Part shown: piece after piece, positions 34,191-43,499 of the stretch | Numbering within the stretch: the stretch's first letter is position 1 | Layout: each line of letters opens with the position of its first letter | Source of the DNA: Hippasteria phrygiana | Lineage: Eukaryota > Echinodermata > Asteroidea > Valvatida > Goniasteridae | Direction of reading: 5' to 3' | DNA: 64,000 bases | Assembly: GCA_037893225.1 (NCBI GenBank) | Contig: JAZGUH010000378.1 | Coordinates: forward strand, 62,001 to 126,000 | Translations under genes and position numbers: made by a program | Notes under the pieces: model-generated | Database searches by the model: none | The model's input: the letters and a program-made list of their open reading frames with translations, nothing else | Told to the model about the DNA's origin: nothing

Positions 34191-34621
34191 TAGTTTACAT
34201 TTCACACTATCTGGTCACATGGCTAGAAAAAGATCTACAGCAGCCGATTTCACGAAACCTTGTGCAATTGCGTATCTCTACTTACGCCACCATTTATTAC
34301 ATAACTTGTGCAAAATCTGTGACACTTTTAAAATCGATTTCACAAAAGGTAGGCAGGGCGTAAGTTGTCCGCAAAAACACCGAAATGATGACTTATTTAG
34401 CTAGCTGAGAGTGAGCATAGTAGAGCCATTAGTTGCTCAAATTATTCATTAAATTCACTAGATTTTTTCAGAGAGTAATGAAATGATCATCCACTGCAGG
34501 TTTACCTGTTATGTGAAGTATTTTCGAAAGTTACCACCAATTTTTGTTTACGGAGCAAAGTTTCAAAATGATAATTCTGGGGAAAAACGAACACAATTAG
34601 GCAGGGACTTAAAACACAAAC

Positions 34622-34697
34622 CACATGTCGGCCCTAGTGGGATTCAAACCCGGGTCACAGCAGTGGAAGGCGAGGGAAGTACCACTACACCAACTTG
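34622..34697 (-). repeat. tRNA-derived SINE fragment
   Basis: On the minus strand an exact A box (TGGTGTAGTGG, 34682-34692) and a near-consensus B box (GGTTTGAATCC, 34639-34649) are at tRNA spacing. Anticodon-arm and acceptor pairing are poor, so this is a SINE or tRNA fossil rather than a working tRNA. Confidence 0.5.
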
Positions 34698-34869
34698 ACT
34701 TGTGACTTGCGATTAGACTGAATTGTTACCGACTTCCGATTGACTTGTAATTGATTTATGATGACTTGATTACAACTCTGGAGGAGGGACATGTCAAACA
34801 CTGTAACGGCCAACAATTTCACGTAATGAAAAAGAACGTGTATTTGAAAAAAATTGACATTAAACTCAC

Positions 34870-34994
34870 ACTAGCATGGAACTCATGTGTGTCCCGCGAT
34901 GTCGATGGTTCACTCATACATGTATCTCCTTCAATGGCATCATCAGTACTTTCCAACATATCCTGCTTGCGCTCATCACAGCACTCTTCAAAAT
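34870..34994 (-). CDS. dmtf1: DMTF1-like exon 3: acidic N-terminal region
   Basis: Encodes residues 63-104: (D)FEECCDERKQDMLESTDD, AIEGDTCMSEPSTSRD and THEFHAS. It is acidic, as expected for the N-terminal transactivation region of DMTF1, though the sequence itself is not conserved. The acceptor ggatctttcag was chosen because it gives an Asp codon split with exon 2 in the correct phase. The donor is GTGAGTTT. The frame is also open upstream of the acceptor, so a longer exon is conceivable. Confidence 0.75.
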
Positions 34995-35129
34995 CTGAAA
35001 GATCCAATTGTGACTTATGTATTTTGGGATTCTCTTTTGTTATGACATGCAGCAAGTCTCAAAGTTGTTCAAGATTTAAGTCAAGTTGATAGTTAGCTTT
35101 AACAATTCATTCAATCCTACATCATTTTT

Positions 35130-35448
35130 TCCTTCATGTAACCTGAATTCTCCAATATCCTCCGATTCCAAAATCCTCAGTTTGTTACTACGGACCACTG
35201 CCTGAATCCTGCAAAATCCTCCAGTAGGTTTTAGATAAACACCCCCAGTAACCTCAATCCTCTGAAATCATCCAGCACAAGATTGGACCTGAAGACCTAG
35301 ATCCTCCATTTTCCACCGGAGGCAAAAATCCTCTAATCCTCTAATCCTGCAAAATCCTCCGATGCTTCAACTTCCAAAGACCCTGAATCTTCCAAATTCC
35401 TCTATTTGGTAAAGAAGATTTTGGAGGATTTGGGAAGGTTAGGGTTAA
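35130..35448. repeat. AATCCTCC-rich degenerate repeat, possible TTAA family A copy
   Basis: Many imperfect copies of aatcctccaaaatcc-type words. The right end ggttaggGTTAA is like family A. The left end is not clear, so it is recorded as a repeat rather than a complete element. Confidence 0.45.
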
Positions 35449-35618
35449 AGAGAGCATCAGGAACGTTGGTTCTACATTGATGTGCCGACTGAGAGCTATG
35501 GCCACATACATGTAGCTGTAAAGGTTGGTACATGTACATTCTGTATTACACTCAACCGACAAGCCATTTGTTATAGTACATTTTAAACATTATAAAGAAC
35601 ACACAATCTCCCTCCCCT

Positions 35619-35800
35619 CTGCCGAGTGACGTGGCTAAGTGCTCTAGCATACCAGACCCAAGTTCTGGTGGCTGATGAGTCTTCAGAAAGTGGGTTCAAA
35701 TCCCATCCTGGCTGGTTGTGGCACTTGTGTCCTTGAGCAAGACACTTTATCATAATTGCTATGATAGACCTATGATAGACCTACGATAGACTGGCATCCT
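35619..35800 (+). repeat. tRNA-derived SINE
   Basis: A tRNA-like head with A box (tggctaagtgc, one mismatch) and exact B box (gttcaaatc) is followed by cttgtgtccttgagcaagac actttat, a conserved core found in many deuterostome SINEs. The same core occurs inverted in 59868-60153. Confidence 0.75.
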
Positions 35801-35858
35801 GAGCGAAAAGCTGTTCAGGCGACTTTCTTCTATGCTATACATGCTATACAATGAATTT

Positions 35859-36110
35859 GTGACCCACTCTACACAAATGAGTGATGTGTTAAAAATACAT
35901 TTTTAAGCTTTACAGTTGGTCTGAAAGAGCATGAAATAAGCTTTCATTTGATATATGGCACAACTCTGTAGTGTAATGCATTGGTTTTTTTTACTATTTT
36001 TTAAGTGTGTAATTTCTTATAGTTATATTAAAAAGTCTGAGACATTAAAACCACCGCGTACCTGAAAGTGTAATGCGCAACATCCGACTCATTTTTGCAG
36101 AGTGGGTCAC
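35859..36110 (+). mobile_element. GTGACCCRCTC MITE, copy 2
   Basis: Starts GTGACCCACTCTACACAAA and ends inverted gcagagtgggtcac. ATTT flanks both sides (35855-35858 and 36111-36114). A short, internally deleted family member. Confidence 0.8.
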
Positions 36111-36169
36111 ATTTTCTTTCCTACACGTACCTTTTATTTTGTCTTTTCTTTTTATTGAAATTACTCCAT

Positions 36170-36385
36170 ACACAAGGCTAAAAGCCACTCTAGGTAAAGG
36201 GTTACGATCAGGTGGTAGGGTTGGCGACATTTTGAATTGCCAACCCTACCACCCTTATGGTTTTCTTGGGCCGGATCTAAATAGAGGATAAAACTTCAAT
36301 ACAAAGAAATGATCCGATTTTCAAACCTATAGACCCAGGCGGAGTAACTTCTACTGTCGTTGAGACCAACTCACTTCCCCCAATT
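36170..36385 (+). repeat. Dispersed repeat shared with 61805-61990
   Basis: Shares aaaagccactctaggtaaag, caaccctaccaccc, gatctaaatmgaggataaa and gacccaggcggrgtaact with 61805-61990 in the same orientation. Class unknown. Confidence 0.65.
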
Positions 36386-36679
36386 TTACATTCAAGTCTG
36401 GGGCCTGATGGAGACTAGTGCTAAAGCACCGATCAGGATACCAGGCATAATCAAACTATTTAAATATAAAACTCTTGTAGTATTTCAACTAACAATCTAC
36501 AGTCTCTGACACACAATACAGTCATGCAACTTGGAATTAACAAAAAACAATCTTTACAAGACTTTGTACAGTGTTTTTTTATTTTCAATGTGAAGTGAAA
36601 AATGAGGAAATCAGCTGATAAGAGGAAAAGTTGCATGCCTGACAATAACAGTTTAAATCTACAACCACTAAACAATTTG

Positions 36680-37280
36680 TGATACGATCAAGCGAAATCA
36701 ATTTTGGGATTTTTACATATTCATTTGTAGCACACTTCAAGCTCTATATTAGTGAAAAACCCCATGTGAATACGACCTTTGGTTAAAAAGTTACAAATAT
36801 TTGAACACCGGCACATTAAAAAGAAAGAAACTGAGAAAATTAAGTTTAAAGTTACAGTACTTTAACCCTAACCCCTTGGGTAACTTTACTATAAAGTATC
36901 CTGAATCCGCTAAAATCCACCTATTTTGTCATGCACAAAAAGTTGGCTGTGGTGACTGCTCAATATGGAGGTATCCTGAATCCATCAAAATCCTGCAGTC
37001 CCGCTAGGCTTACAATCCTCAATCCATCAAAATCGCCCAGTTTTCAATATGCAGGTATCCGCCGAAATCCTCCAAAACAGGGGTATGGATTTTGATGGAT
37101 TCAGGTAGATACATGTAGGGTTAATTTAGTTTATAATACGTCATATTTTCATGTGAAAGAAGAATGTTTTTCCCTTCTGTTTTTGTAAAAAATTAATTGT
37201 GATTTTTCCACTACGAACATATTTTGGCCCATATCTCAAAACAAGGATTACCAAGTTCCGACTGATTTTGCTTGATCATA
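36680..37280 (-). mobile_element. GTGATGCGATCAAGC MITE, interrupted by a TTAA element
   Basis: Reverse-complement relative of 31372-31670 with ends gtgatacgatcaagcgaaat and gattttgcttgatcatatta. It is split at its TTTAATT site by the family A element 36862-37124. Confidence 0.75.
36862..37124. mobile_element. TTAA-type MITE, family A, with proven empty site
   Basis: Begins TTAACCCTAACCCC and ends ATGTAGGGTTAA, 263 bp. The host MITE reads gtactttaa before and ttaatttag after. The uninterrupted relative (31372-31670) reads gtactttaattg with a single TTAA. This shows insertion into, and duplication of, TTAA. The body holds repeated words of the type cctgaatccgctaaaatcc. Confidence 0.9.
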
Positions 37281-37340
37281 TTACAATTAGTGCAGTTTTT
37301 ATCTGACTACATCTATACAATGATGTGGCAATTGACTTAC

Positions 37341-37430
37341 CAGATAGGATTTTGACACATTTTTTATGATGAAGCAACTTCTGTTTCCCAGCTTTACGTT
37401 TTACTGCCTTACCCAGACCTTGCGGTTTGT
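37341..37430 (-). CDS. dmtf1: DMTF1-like exon 2: basic N-terminal segment
   Basis: Encodes residues 33-62: (D)KPQGLGKAVKRKAGKQKLL and HHKKCVKILS. It is lysine-rich, possibly a nuclear localisation signal. Good borders: tgtttccctgtatag acceptor and GTAAGTCA donor after CTATCTG. It enters with two bases (Asp split with exon 1) and leaves after one base (Asp split with exon 3). Support is from splice sites and phase, not from sequence conservation. Confidence 0.7.
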
Positions 37431-37814
37431 CTATACAGGGAAACATCAATAGAAGAGAATTGTTATATGTGTGTGTCAAGGTTGGCACACTACATGTACT
37501 ACATATACATGTATGTACCAGAACATCAAGATTTTCCCGATGAATGTCCCGAGATAGAACACCCTGAATTGCGATCTCCCAAGGCTGAAAAATCCTGAAA
37601 TCTGAAACAAACGCAAATTCTTCCCCCACCCACCACTTTCGCCCTCTTTTTGAGGCGCCAATTCTAGATGACATGACCCGATCCAATTTCAAAGCATGTT
37701 CGCTCTTTGAATAGAATTACATTTTTTTTTAAGCAATAAAACACTATTGTATACAACATGTAGGTTGCTGATGAGCTATTATCAAAACTTGCCACGTGTC
37801 ACCTCTTTTCCAAA

Positions 37815-38275
37815 CCAACTGGGTCATTCTATAAATTTGGGGTCCGATTTTGGTGTCCCTGTTACATCTAACATGTATAGATTTTGCAATTCAGGACACA
37901 TGTTCTTTAACGCTAACCCCAACGAGGTATTCTCTGAGCCCCCTGCCAAATGGAACAGAATGCAACACAGCTGAAATAAGAACCCTGCCAAATGCAATGT
38001 TGCACTGTGCAGTGAACTCATGTAAATAACGCATCAGACCAGGAGACATGCCTTGACTGCTAACTTGTTACCATTGGTGCATTCTGTTGCATTTAGCAGG
38101 GTTAGGGTTAATAGCTTCTATCTCCAAGAGTGATTATGAAAAGCAAAGTACATGCCTAACAAGTAAAAAATAGTGTGAAGTCAATTTTAATACTTGATGG
38201 GAAATTACACAGGTCAGGTGTAACAGGGACACCATCAAATGTCACACTTTTGGACCCCAAATTTATGGAATGAAA
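37815..38275 (-). mobile_element. Element with TCTATAAATTTGGGG ends, interrupted by a TTAA element
   Basis: Inverted ends (ggtcattctataaatttggg and ccccaaatttatggaatga) enclose a body matching, as reverse complement, 60583-60835. It carries the 37907-38111 insertion. Confidence 0.75.
37907..38111. mobile_element. TTAA-type MITE, family A, second proven empty site
   Basis: Begins TTAACGCTAACCCC and ends GGGTTAGGGTTAA, 205 bp. The host reads ggacacatgttctttaa on the left and ttaatagcttctatctcc on the right. The uninterrupted relative at 60583-60835 reads (minus strand) ggacacattctttaatgcct with a single TTAA. Internal inverted words (ccctgccaaatg, catttagcaggg) are present. Confidence 0.9.
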
Positions 38276-38621
38276 CAACTACCCAAAGGGGCCCAAACCA
38301 GTTAGCAAAGACATTGCACCTTGCACAAAATTCACAGTCACTGATTGGTTCCCTCCGAAATCCCAGGAAAAGTGGTGAAAAACATATGCCATTCCCAAGA
38401 CGTTAATGGAGTGGGTTGTTTGTCAAAGTCATTTGGGGGCGAGCGCACTACTACGCAGCGCACACAAGCAATGATCGATTCAGCAACTACAGGGACCATA
38501 TGTATTACATTCGTATTGTTATCAATGAAACAAAAAACACACTATGCAATAGAAACACCAGGGTTGCTACAAAAGTATGTCTGATAAAAATGATACTTAT
38601 GGTTTATAGTTGTTGTGTGCC

Positions 38622-39244
38622 TTTGAGAGCTGGACGCTATATAAAGATTTGGAAAGGAAACTGCAAGCAACTAAGATGTGGTTTCTCAGAAGAACTTTGA
38701 AAGTTTCATGGAGGGACAAAGTGCCATATATTCAAATCTACAATCGATGCAAGTAGATGAAGAGAAGTCTAAAGAAAGAAATCAAGAAAAGACAAGTGAA
38801 ATTTCTCTGTCGCATACTGAGGAAGGGCGGCATTGAACAGAATATGATATGTGGAAAAACTGAGTGTAAGAGAAGACGAGGGTGTCGACCAGTGTTGTAG
38901 TCGAGTCCCTGCAAGTCCGTTCACAAGTCCTTTCGCAAGTCCATTAGTCCAGTCAGAAGTCCTTGCATAAAGCCGGTCAGAAGTAACTGGATGAACAATG
39001 ACAAATTAAAGTTTTTGTCAAAGCTCATTTGAATAGCTTGTGGAGGGCTTGTGATGGACTTGGAGGGACTTGGAGGGACTTGTGATGGACTCGACTACAT
39101 CCCTGGTGTCGACGTACAACATACATTTTTGTATGTCTCAACGGTCAAATATACACATATCTCAGAAACAACCGATTCATTCAAGCAGCTCACAACAGAG
39201 AACTCTGGTTATCTATGGTCATCACCTTCTACACCCAGGCATGA
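38622..39244 (+). pseudogene. LINE ORF2 C-terminal remnant, split by a hAT MITE
   Basis: The plus strand reads FESWTLYKDLERKLQATKMW and FLRRTLKVSWRDKV, then after one stop KEIKKRQVKFLCRILRKGG and GKTECKRRRGCR. This is the region after the reverse transcriptase in many animal non-LTR elements (GCE-S-W-T-L ... R-R-M-L-x-I-S-W-x-D ... G-K-R-x-R-G-R). The MITE at 38890-39105 interrupts it. Beyond the MITE the same frame continues (NRELW...) to a stop at 39242-39244. One internal stop before the MITE shows it was already decaying or has decayed since. Confidence 0.8.
38890..39105 (+). mobile_element. hAT-type MITE, copy 2, inserted in LINE coding sequence
   Basis: Starts CAGTGTTGTAGTCGAGTCCC and ends GACTCGACTACATCCCTG. 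An exact 8-bp duplication GTGTCGAC lies on both sides (38882-38889 and 39106-39113). Removing the element and one duplicate leaves the flanking LINE reading frame continuous. Confidence 0.92.
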
Positions 39245-39293
39245 TACCAGAAGAAAGAGAAGATGATCATGTACAATGTAGTACAAAACAAAC

Positions 39294-39390
39294 CTGATGT
39301 TGATGGCATTGGATTGACCGGCAGCACAAGACATGCTGGCGATGATACCGGTACCTCAGTCTTGATCTCATAACTGTCTGAGCCCTCCAT
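39294..39390 (-). CDS. dmtf1: DMTF1-like exon 1: putative start
   Basis: ATG at 39388-39390 in good context (aaaggATGG) opens MEGSDSYEIKTEVPVSSP and ACLVLPVNPMPSTS, ending one base into an Asp codon with donor GTTTGTTT. The phase matches exon 2. A possible 5'-UTR acceptor (tgaatttcag) lies about 30 bp upstream, so transcription probably starts further up. The N-terminus is not conserved, so this assignment rests on splice signals and frame. Confidence 0.65.
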
Positions 39391-40315
39391 CCTTTAGTAC
39401 ATATACAACCTCAAGATTTTCCTGAAATTCAATAGAAATATTCATTAGTAAAGACGTGCAATTGAAACTGCACAACTATACAACTAAAAAAAAAAACTAT
39501 TTATTCTAGAAGAATCTGCTGATTTGAGCTCTCTGTCACATCTTTTCTCTGCAGGTGCTTTTAAATTTGTTTCTTGAAAGAGTCTTTCCCTTTTATTAAA
39601 GATCCCTCAAACATATTTTCTCTTTTTCTCTTATATTATTTTACCTTCAACTATTAAAATATAAAAATACTATAAAAAAACATGGATCATGGATCTCAGC
39701 GGCAACTTCCGAAACTGAAGTGAACACCGAATTTGGTCAACTTCAGCACCTATTTGTTCCTGATCGAGTCATTTCCAGTCTTACAGTTAATAATGTTTGA
39801 AATGTGTTTCTTTTTTTATGAAATTGTATTAAAATTACAATTTTCATGATATTTCAGGAAATATTTGGTGAAGTTTATCGATCCATTGTTTGCCGCTTCT
39901 GGTCGCCATTTTCAAAAAAATTTGAAGGCGCAGCTTTGTTGCTACGGCTTTCCCCTAACCTTAAAATAGCTTGCCAGGGCCATACAGGTACGTTACTGGA
40001 AAGTGGAAACATAAGTGGAATCGTCCGTTATTTGGCGGGCATAGGGAGTAGCACATTACGAAGCACTAAATTCACGGCTTGGAAAGAATGCTGCTTTGCA
40101 CGTAAATAACAAACAAGGCATTTGTGAATCGCTGTAAAAATCATTATTTTTCGACCAATTTCAAAAAATGAAACGTTATTTTACGGAGAAACGTCCAAAC
40201 TTTCTATTGCAGGAACGAGTTAAACTGCACCCTCTTTTTTGTGCGAGTCATGAAATGGCCCAAGTTGCGTGTGCACGGCTTGCTGATAATAATTGCGCAT
40301 ATATACTGCCTACTA
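39391..40315 (-). promoter_or_regulatory. Region upstream of the DMTF1-like start; possible promoter
   Basis: No coding exon recognised. It should hold the promoter or 5'-UTR exons of the DMTF1-like gene. A word TTTGGCGGG at 40031-40039 matches the E2F consensus. There is no TATA box or CpG cluster that I could defend. Confidence 0.25.
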
Positions 40316-40835
40316 CGGAGCCCCTAAAGGGACTTCCAATTAATTTTAATGGTCCCTACGGTCCCCCTCCCATGCGGCCCTTTCCCCTTTCCCTGTCCCC
40401 CTCACAAATGGCATGAAGAAACCAATGAATCGATAGGGTTCTCACGGGGTTTTAAGGTTCTCGCGGGGTTTTAAGCTTCTCGCGGGGTTTTAAGCTTCTC
40501 GCGGGTTTTTAAGCTTCTCGCTGGTTAAAAATGGTGATGTATTGCGACATCATTCTCCAATTGAAGTTGGAAGTCTTGAGTGCATCACAAATTGCGATCG
40601 TGAGCGCAGCATAGTGATCATGAGGCAAGTTCTGAACCACGGTGCGGCAAGATGCATGTCATAGGGCTGTCATTTTCTTCAGTGAAAGGACTGCAGTATA
40701 CAACTTAAATGAGTCTTTTTCTAACCAAAGACGGGGGCTTGGCCGGGGCAGTGGGGTTGGGGAACAGGGGAGGGGTACAGGGAAAGGGGAAAGATCCACA
40801 GGGGAGGGGGACCGTAGAGACCATTAAAATTCAGA
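40316..40835. mobile_element. Inverted-repeat element with internal 19-bp tandem repeat
   Basis: taatggtccctacggtcccc plus ctttcccctttccctg at 40350-40395 recurs inverted at about 40780-40830 (cagggaaaggggaaag, gggggaccgtagagaccatt). Between the arms, 40437-40525 holds five copies of a 19-bp unit (ttctcgcggggttttaagc). Probably a non-autonomous element; the ends are not resolved. Confidence 0.55.
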
Positions 40836-40945
40836 TGTACTCACGAGATAAATTACATGTATGTCATGCACACGGCATAATTAGCCGGTCAGCTCTGGCT
40901 GTCAGACGGTCCATTTATGAGTAAGACTATTGCAATGACACAGTC

Positions 40946-41201
40946 TTAACCAGTTCGCGCCGGATGTCGTGTATACATGCAAAGGTTTTGCGGTATTCGG
41001 AATAAAGGACGTGTAAACACTCAACAACTGAGGCCGGAAAATATCTGGCAGCGAGCCACAGCCAAAGACCGAGCTGGCAGGAAATACGAGTTGGCTGCCC
41101 GAGGGTGATGGTTTCAACCCGCCTGCATCGATGTCGAGTGATAAATAATCCCGCGCCTTAGTGCGGTCAATGTCAAAATAATCCCGGCATGAACTGGTTA
41201 A
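40946..41201. mobile_element. TTAA-type MITE, family C, copy 2
   Basis: Begins TTAACCAGTTCGCGCCGGAT and ends CATGAACTGGTTAA. See 14543-14807 for the paired copy; a right-end fragment also occurs at about 16445-16470. Confidence 0.75.
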
Positions 41202-42924
41202 AGTGTTTAGACAGTCTTAAAGTAGTTAGCCTGGGTTGGGCTGACCTTATTGGTCTATAAGTTTAGCTGGGCATGATTTTCTTCTATTAGATGTAAATTC
41301 ATATTGAAACATGTGTAGGCCTACTCTTGAATCGCTCCCCAGAATGGCTTTTCAGTTGATAGCTATTAATCATTTACATAGAAGAGCACTGCGTCGAGAG
41401 ATGATTTTTTTGGATAAATTGGACCCTTTAGATCAATATGACAATGCAGAGTTTTATACAGATTTCCTCGACGATCAATCTTGCAATTGACATAAGCGCG
41501 CCACCGTGTGCTGTATCATGGTAACCATGGACCATTTGTTCGTAAATCACTACTCCATGTAGGCTTAGGGAAGACCGGCTTATTGCAATGGGCTAAGTTG
41601 AGCATCTTATCCAAGACCGTCTAAGAGCGATAGCCGGCTAATAACGGACTGGCAAAGCCAGCCGGCTAAGACTAAAGTATTGCAATCCGCCTCAGGATTG
41701 TACTTGTAAACACTTGATACAACCTAAGTTTGAGACTTTTGTCAGGAGTTTTTTGTACAATATAGGGGAAGAAAGTTGGTGCTTTAAGTGATGATAGATG
41801 TTTTTGGCACAGTGTATGGTCACTCACTTTCACAGGTTGATTTTTGCCTCATTTTGTATGGAATGTTGACGACATAAAACTTGAAATAACAGGTTGTGCC
41901 ACATGTTCAGACAGTTGTTATCAAGGAGGCTGGTTATTTTCCAAAATGTTGCTGCTCTTAGCCGATTTTTGTGGGGGCATTAAAGCAAAATCTTTGCAAA
42001 GTTTGTTTCTGATGTTTGTACATGTACAATGTACCTCCTTCAGTGCATTCAACATGTTCTGTAAACTCACCAATTTACAAATGTCGGCTCCGTATCCATT
42101 AAATGGTTGGCCTACACATGTAGATGCATGCATTTAAGTTGCTAATTGCTTGTTATAAGTTATATTTAGAATCATTCAAACACAAATGGGTAAATTCAAA
42201 ACGCAAGGTAAAGACTTGAAAAATCCCAATTTGAGATTGTGTTTCAAGAGTGTTTTATTAGTAAGACAATGGGAATATAAAATGGAACCATTTTACTTTA
42301 ATGGCCCGCAGCTACACAATCCCCAAAATCTTGGAAAATAAGGCCAAGTAAAAATGTTTAGCATCCGGGGTTTAAAAAAAAAGGGAGGGGCTTTTTATTT
42401 TCAAGATGGCCACCATTCTTTTTCAAATTTCACAACCACAGGTTTTTAACTGTTCAAAGACCATACAAAAATGAAAGAGACATGTTGGACAAGAGAATTG
42501 AACATGTTTACAGTGGTTTTAATAGTTTTAGTAAGCTTGTATTTTATTTTCCGATGGAGTGGTTGACATTTTTTCCAACTCATTTTCCATTGGTAAAAAA
42601 GAAAACGGGCGGGGATGCTAAACATGTTTTTTTACTTCGCCTAACCATCCATTCGTTTTCAAAACTAAACATGGCACAACCTTTGCGACTTTTTGTCAGG
42701 AAATTTGTGTGCAATGTAGGGAAGAAAATTTGTGTTTTCTGTGCTAAGTACATGTAGATGTTCTCGGCACAGTGTATGGTAACTCATAAATGTTATTTTC
42801 TGCTTCATATTTTTACGGATTTTGCCGACAGATTTAACAGTTTGTGCCACATGTAGACTAATGTTGTTATCAAGAAGGATTAATTGGTTAAATTTTCTCA
42901 GATTGTGCTGTTACTGACCAATCT
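41202..42924. other. Intergenic DNA between the DMTF1-like and plexin genes
   Basis: AT-rich. No exon or RNA gene recognised. Two similar stretches (about 41700-41930 and 42660-42870: tttttgtcagga, ggcacagtgtatggtmactc, gtttgtgccacatgt) form a weak direct duplication about 960 bp apart. Confidence 0.5.
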
Positions 42925-43356
42925 AGGGCGATAAAGGCCCCTCTTTAGTTTTGATCAAATTAGAGTCAAGGGTATTTTTTTTTCATTCCAAAATTACTTT
43001 TTCAACCTGAAGCATGCAGAAGTTCTCTTAATTCTATTGACACCTTTTTTGTAATTTTGAACGGTTTATTGCGGTAGAAAATTAAAATTTTCTTACGCGC
43101 TTTAGATAGTTGCGATGCGAATCAACACGGTTTTGCACATTTACTGTGCGTCGCAGTGATCGCCACGACGCCATCTTTATTTTCGCATTGCGTTTTGTCG
43201 TCTTCATCGTAGCTTTACCCCAAAATTTCCCTAAAATGTTGGTTTAATTGTTTGTAATGTCGCTAGTTTGGCAATTCCAATAACCTAAAACTTTTAGTAA
43301 AAGTGGATTTTTGTTCCCTTTATATAGGAACAGGGCCCTACACTACACAATCGCCT
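42925..43356 (-). mobile_element. GGGCGATTGTGT element, second copy
   Basis: Reverse-oriented relative of 22681-23076, with ends agggcgataaaggcccctct and agggccctacactacacaat cgc. It contains the same gtttactgt/gaaattttggggtaaa and gacgacaaaacgcaa words. Confidence 0.6.
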
Positions 43357-43499
43357 AGCTTGAAAAAATCCAGCTCTAGGCTCATGACATGTGAGATTCG
43401 CTGTTTAGCTTGAGAAATCCAGCTCTATGCTCATCATGACATGTGAGATTCGCCGTTCTAAATGGCGAATCTCACATAGAGCTGGATTTCTCAAGCTAA
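43356..43499. repeat. Hairpin with flanking direct repeat
   Basis: 43405-43453 (ttagcttgagaaatccagct ... gtgagattcgcc) pairs with 43463-43499, leaving a short loop (gttctaaat). The left arm is also directly repeated just upstream (43360-43404). Compact foldback structure, possibly a MITE. Confidence 0.7.

Larger units (their letters stand above)
15615..39390 (-). other. dmtf1: DMTF1-like gene span (nine 5' coding exons)
   Basis: Nine minus-strand exons total 1016 coding bases (338 codons plus 2 nt). All have AG/GT borders and matching phases. The product is an N-terminal acidic region, a conserved pre-Myb segment (exons 4-6) and Myb repeats (exons 7-9), in the order and spacing of cyclin D-binding Myb-like transcription factor 1. 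In mammals DMTF1 binds DNA through these repeats and activates ARF. Exon 9 ends inside the third Myb-like repeat. The remaining C-terminal exons should lie below 15615, but none was recognised there. Either they are small, diverged or beyond the window, or the gene is truncated. The plus-strand lectin ORF would then sit in an intron or downstream of the gene. Confidence 0.85.

Noticed and set aside
39846..40416. Two plus-strand ORFs upstream of the DMTF1-like start
   Set aside because: No domain resemblance; the second runs through an inverted-repeat element.
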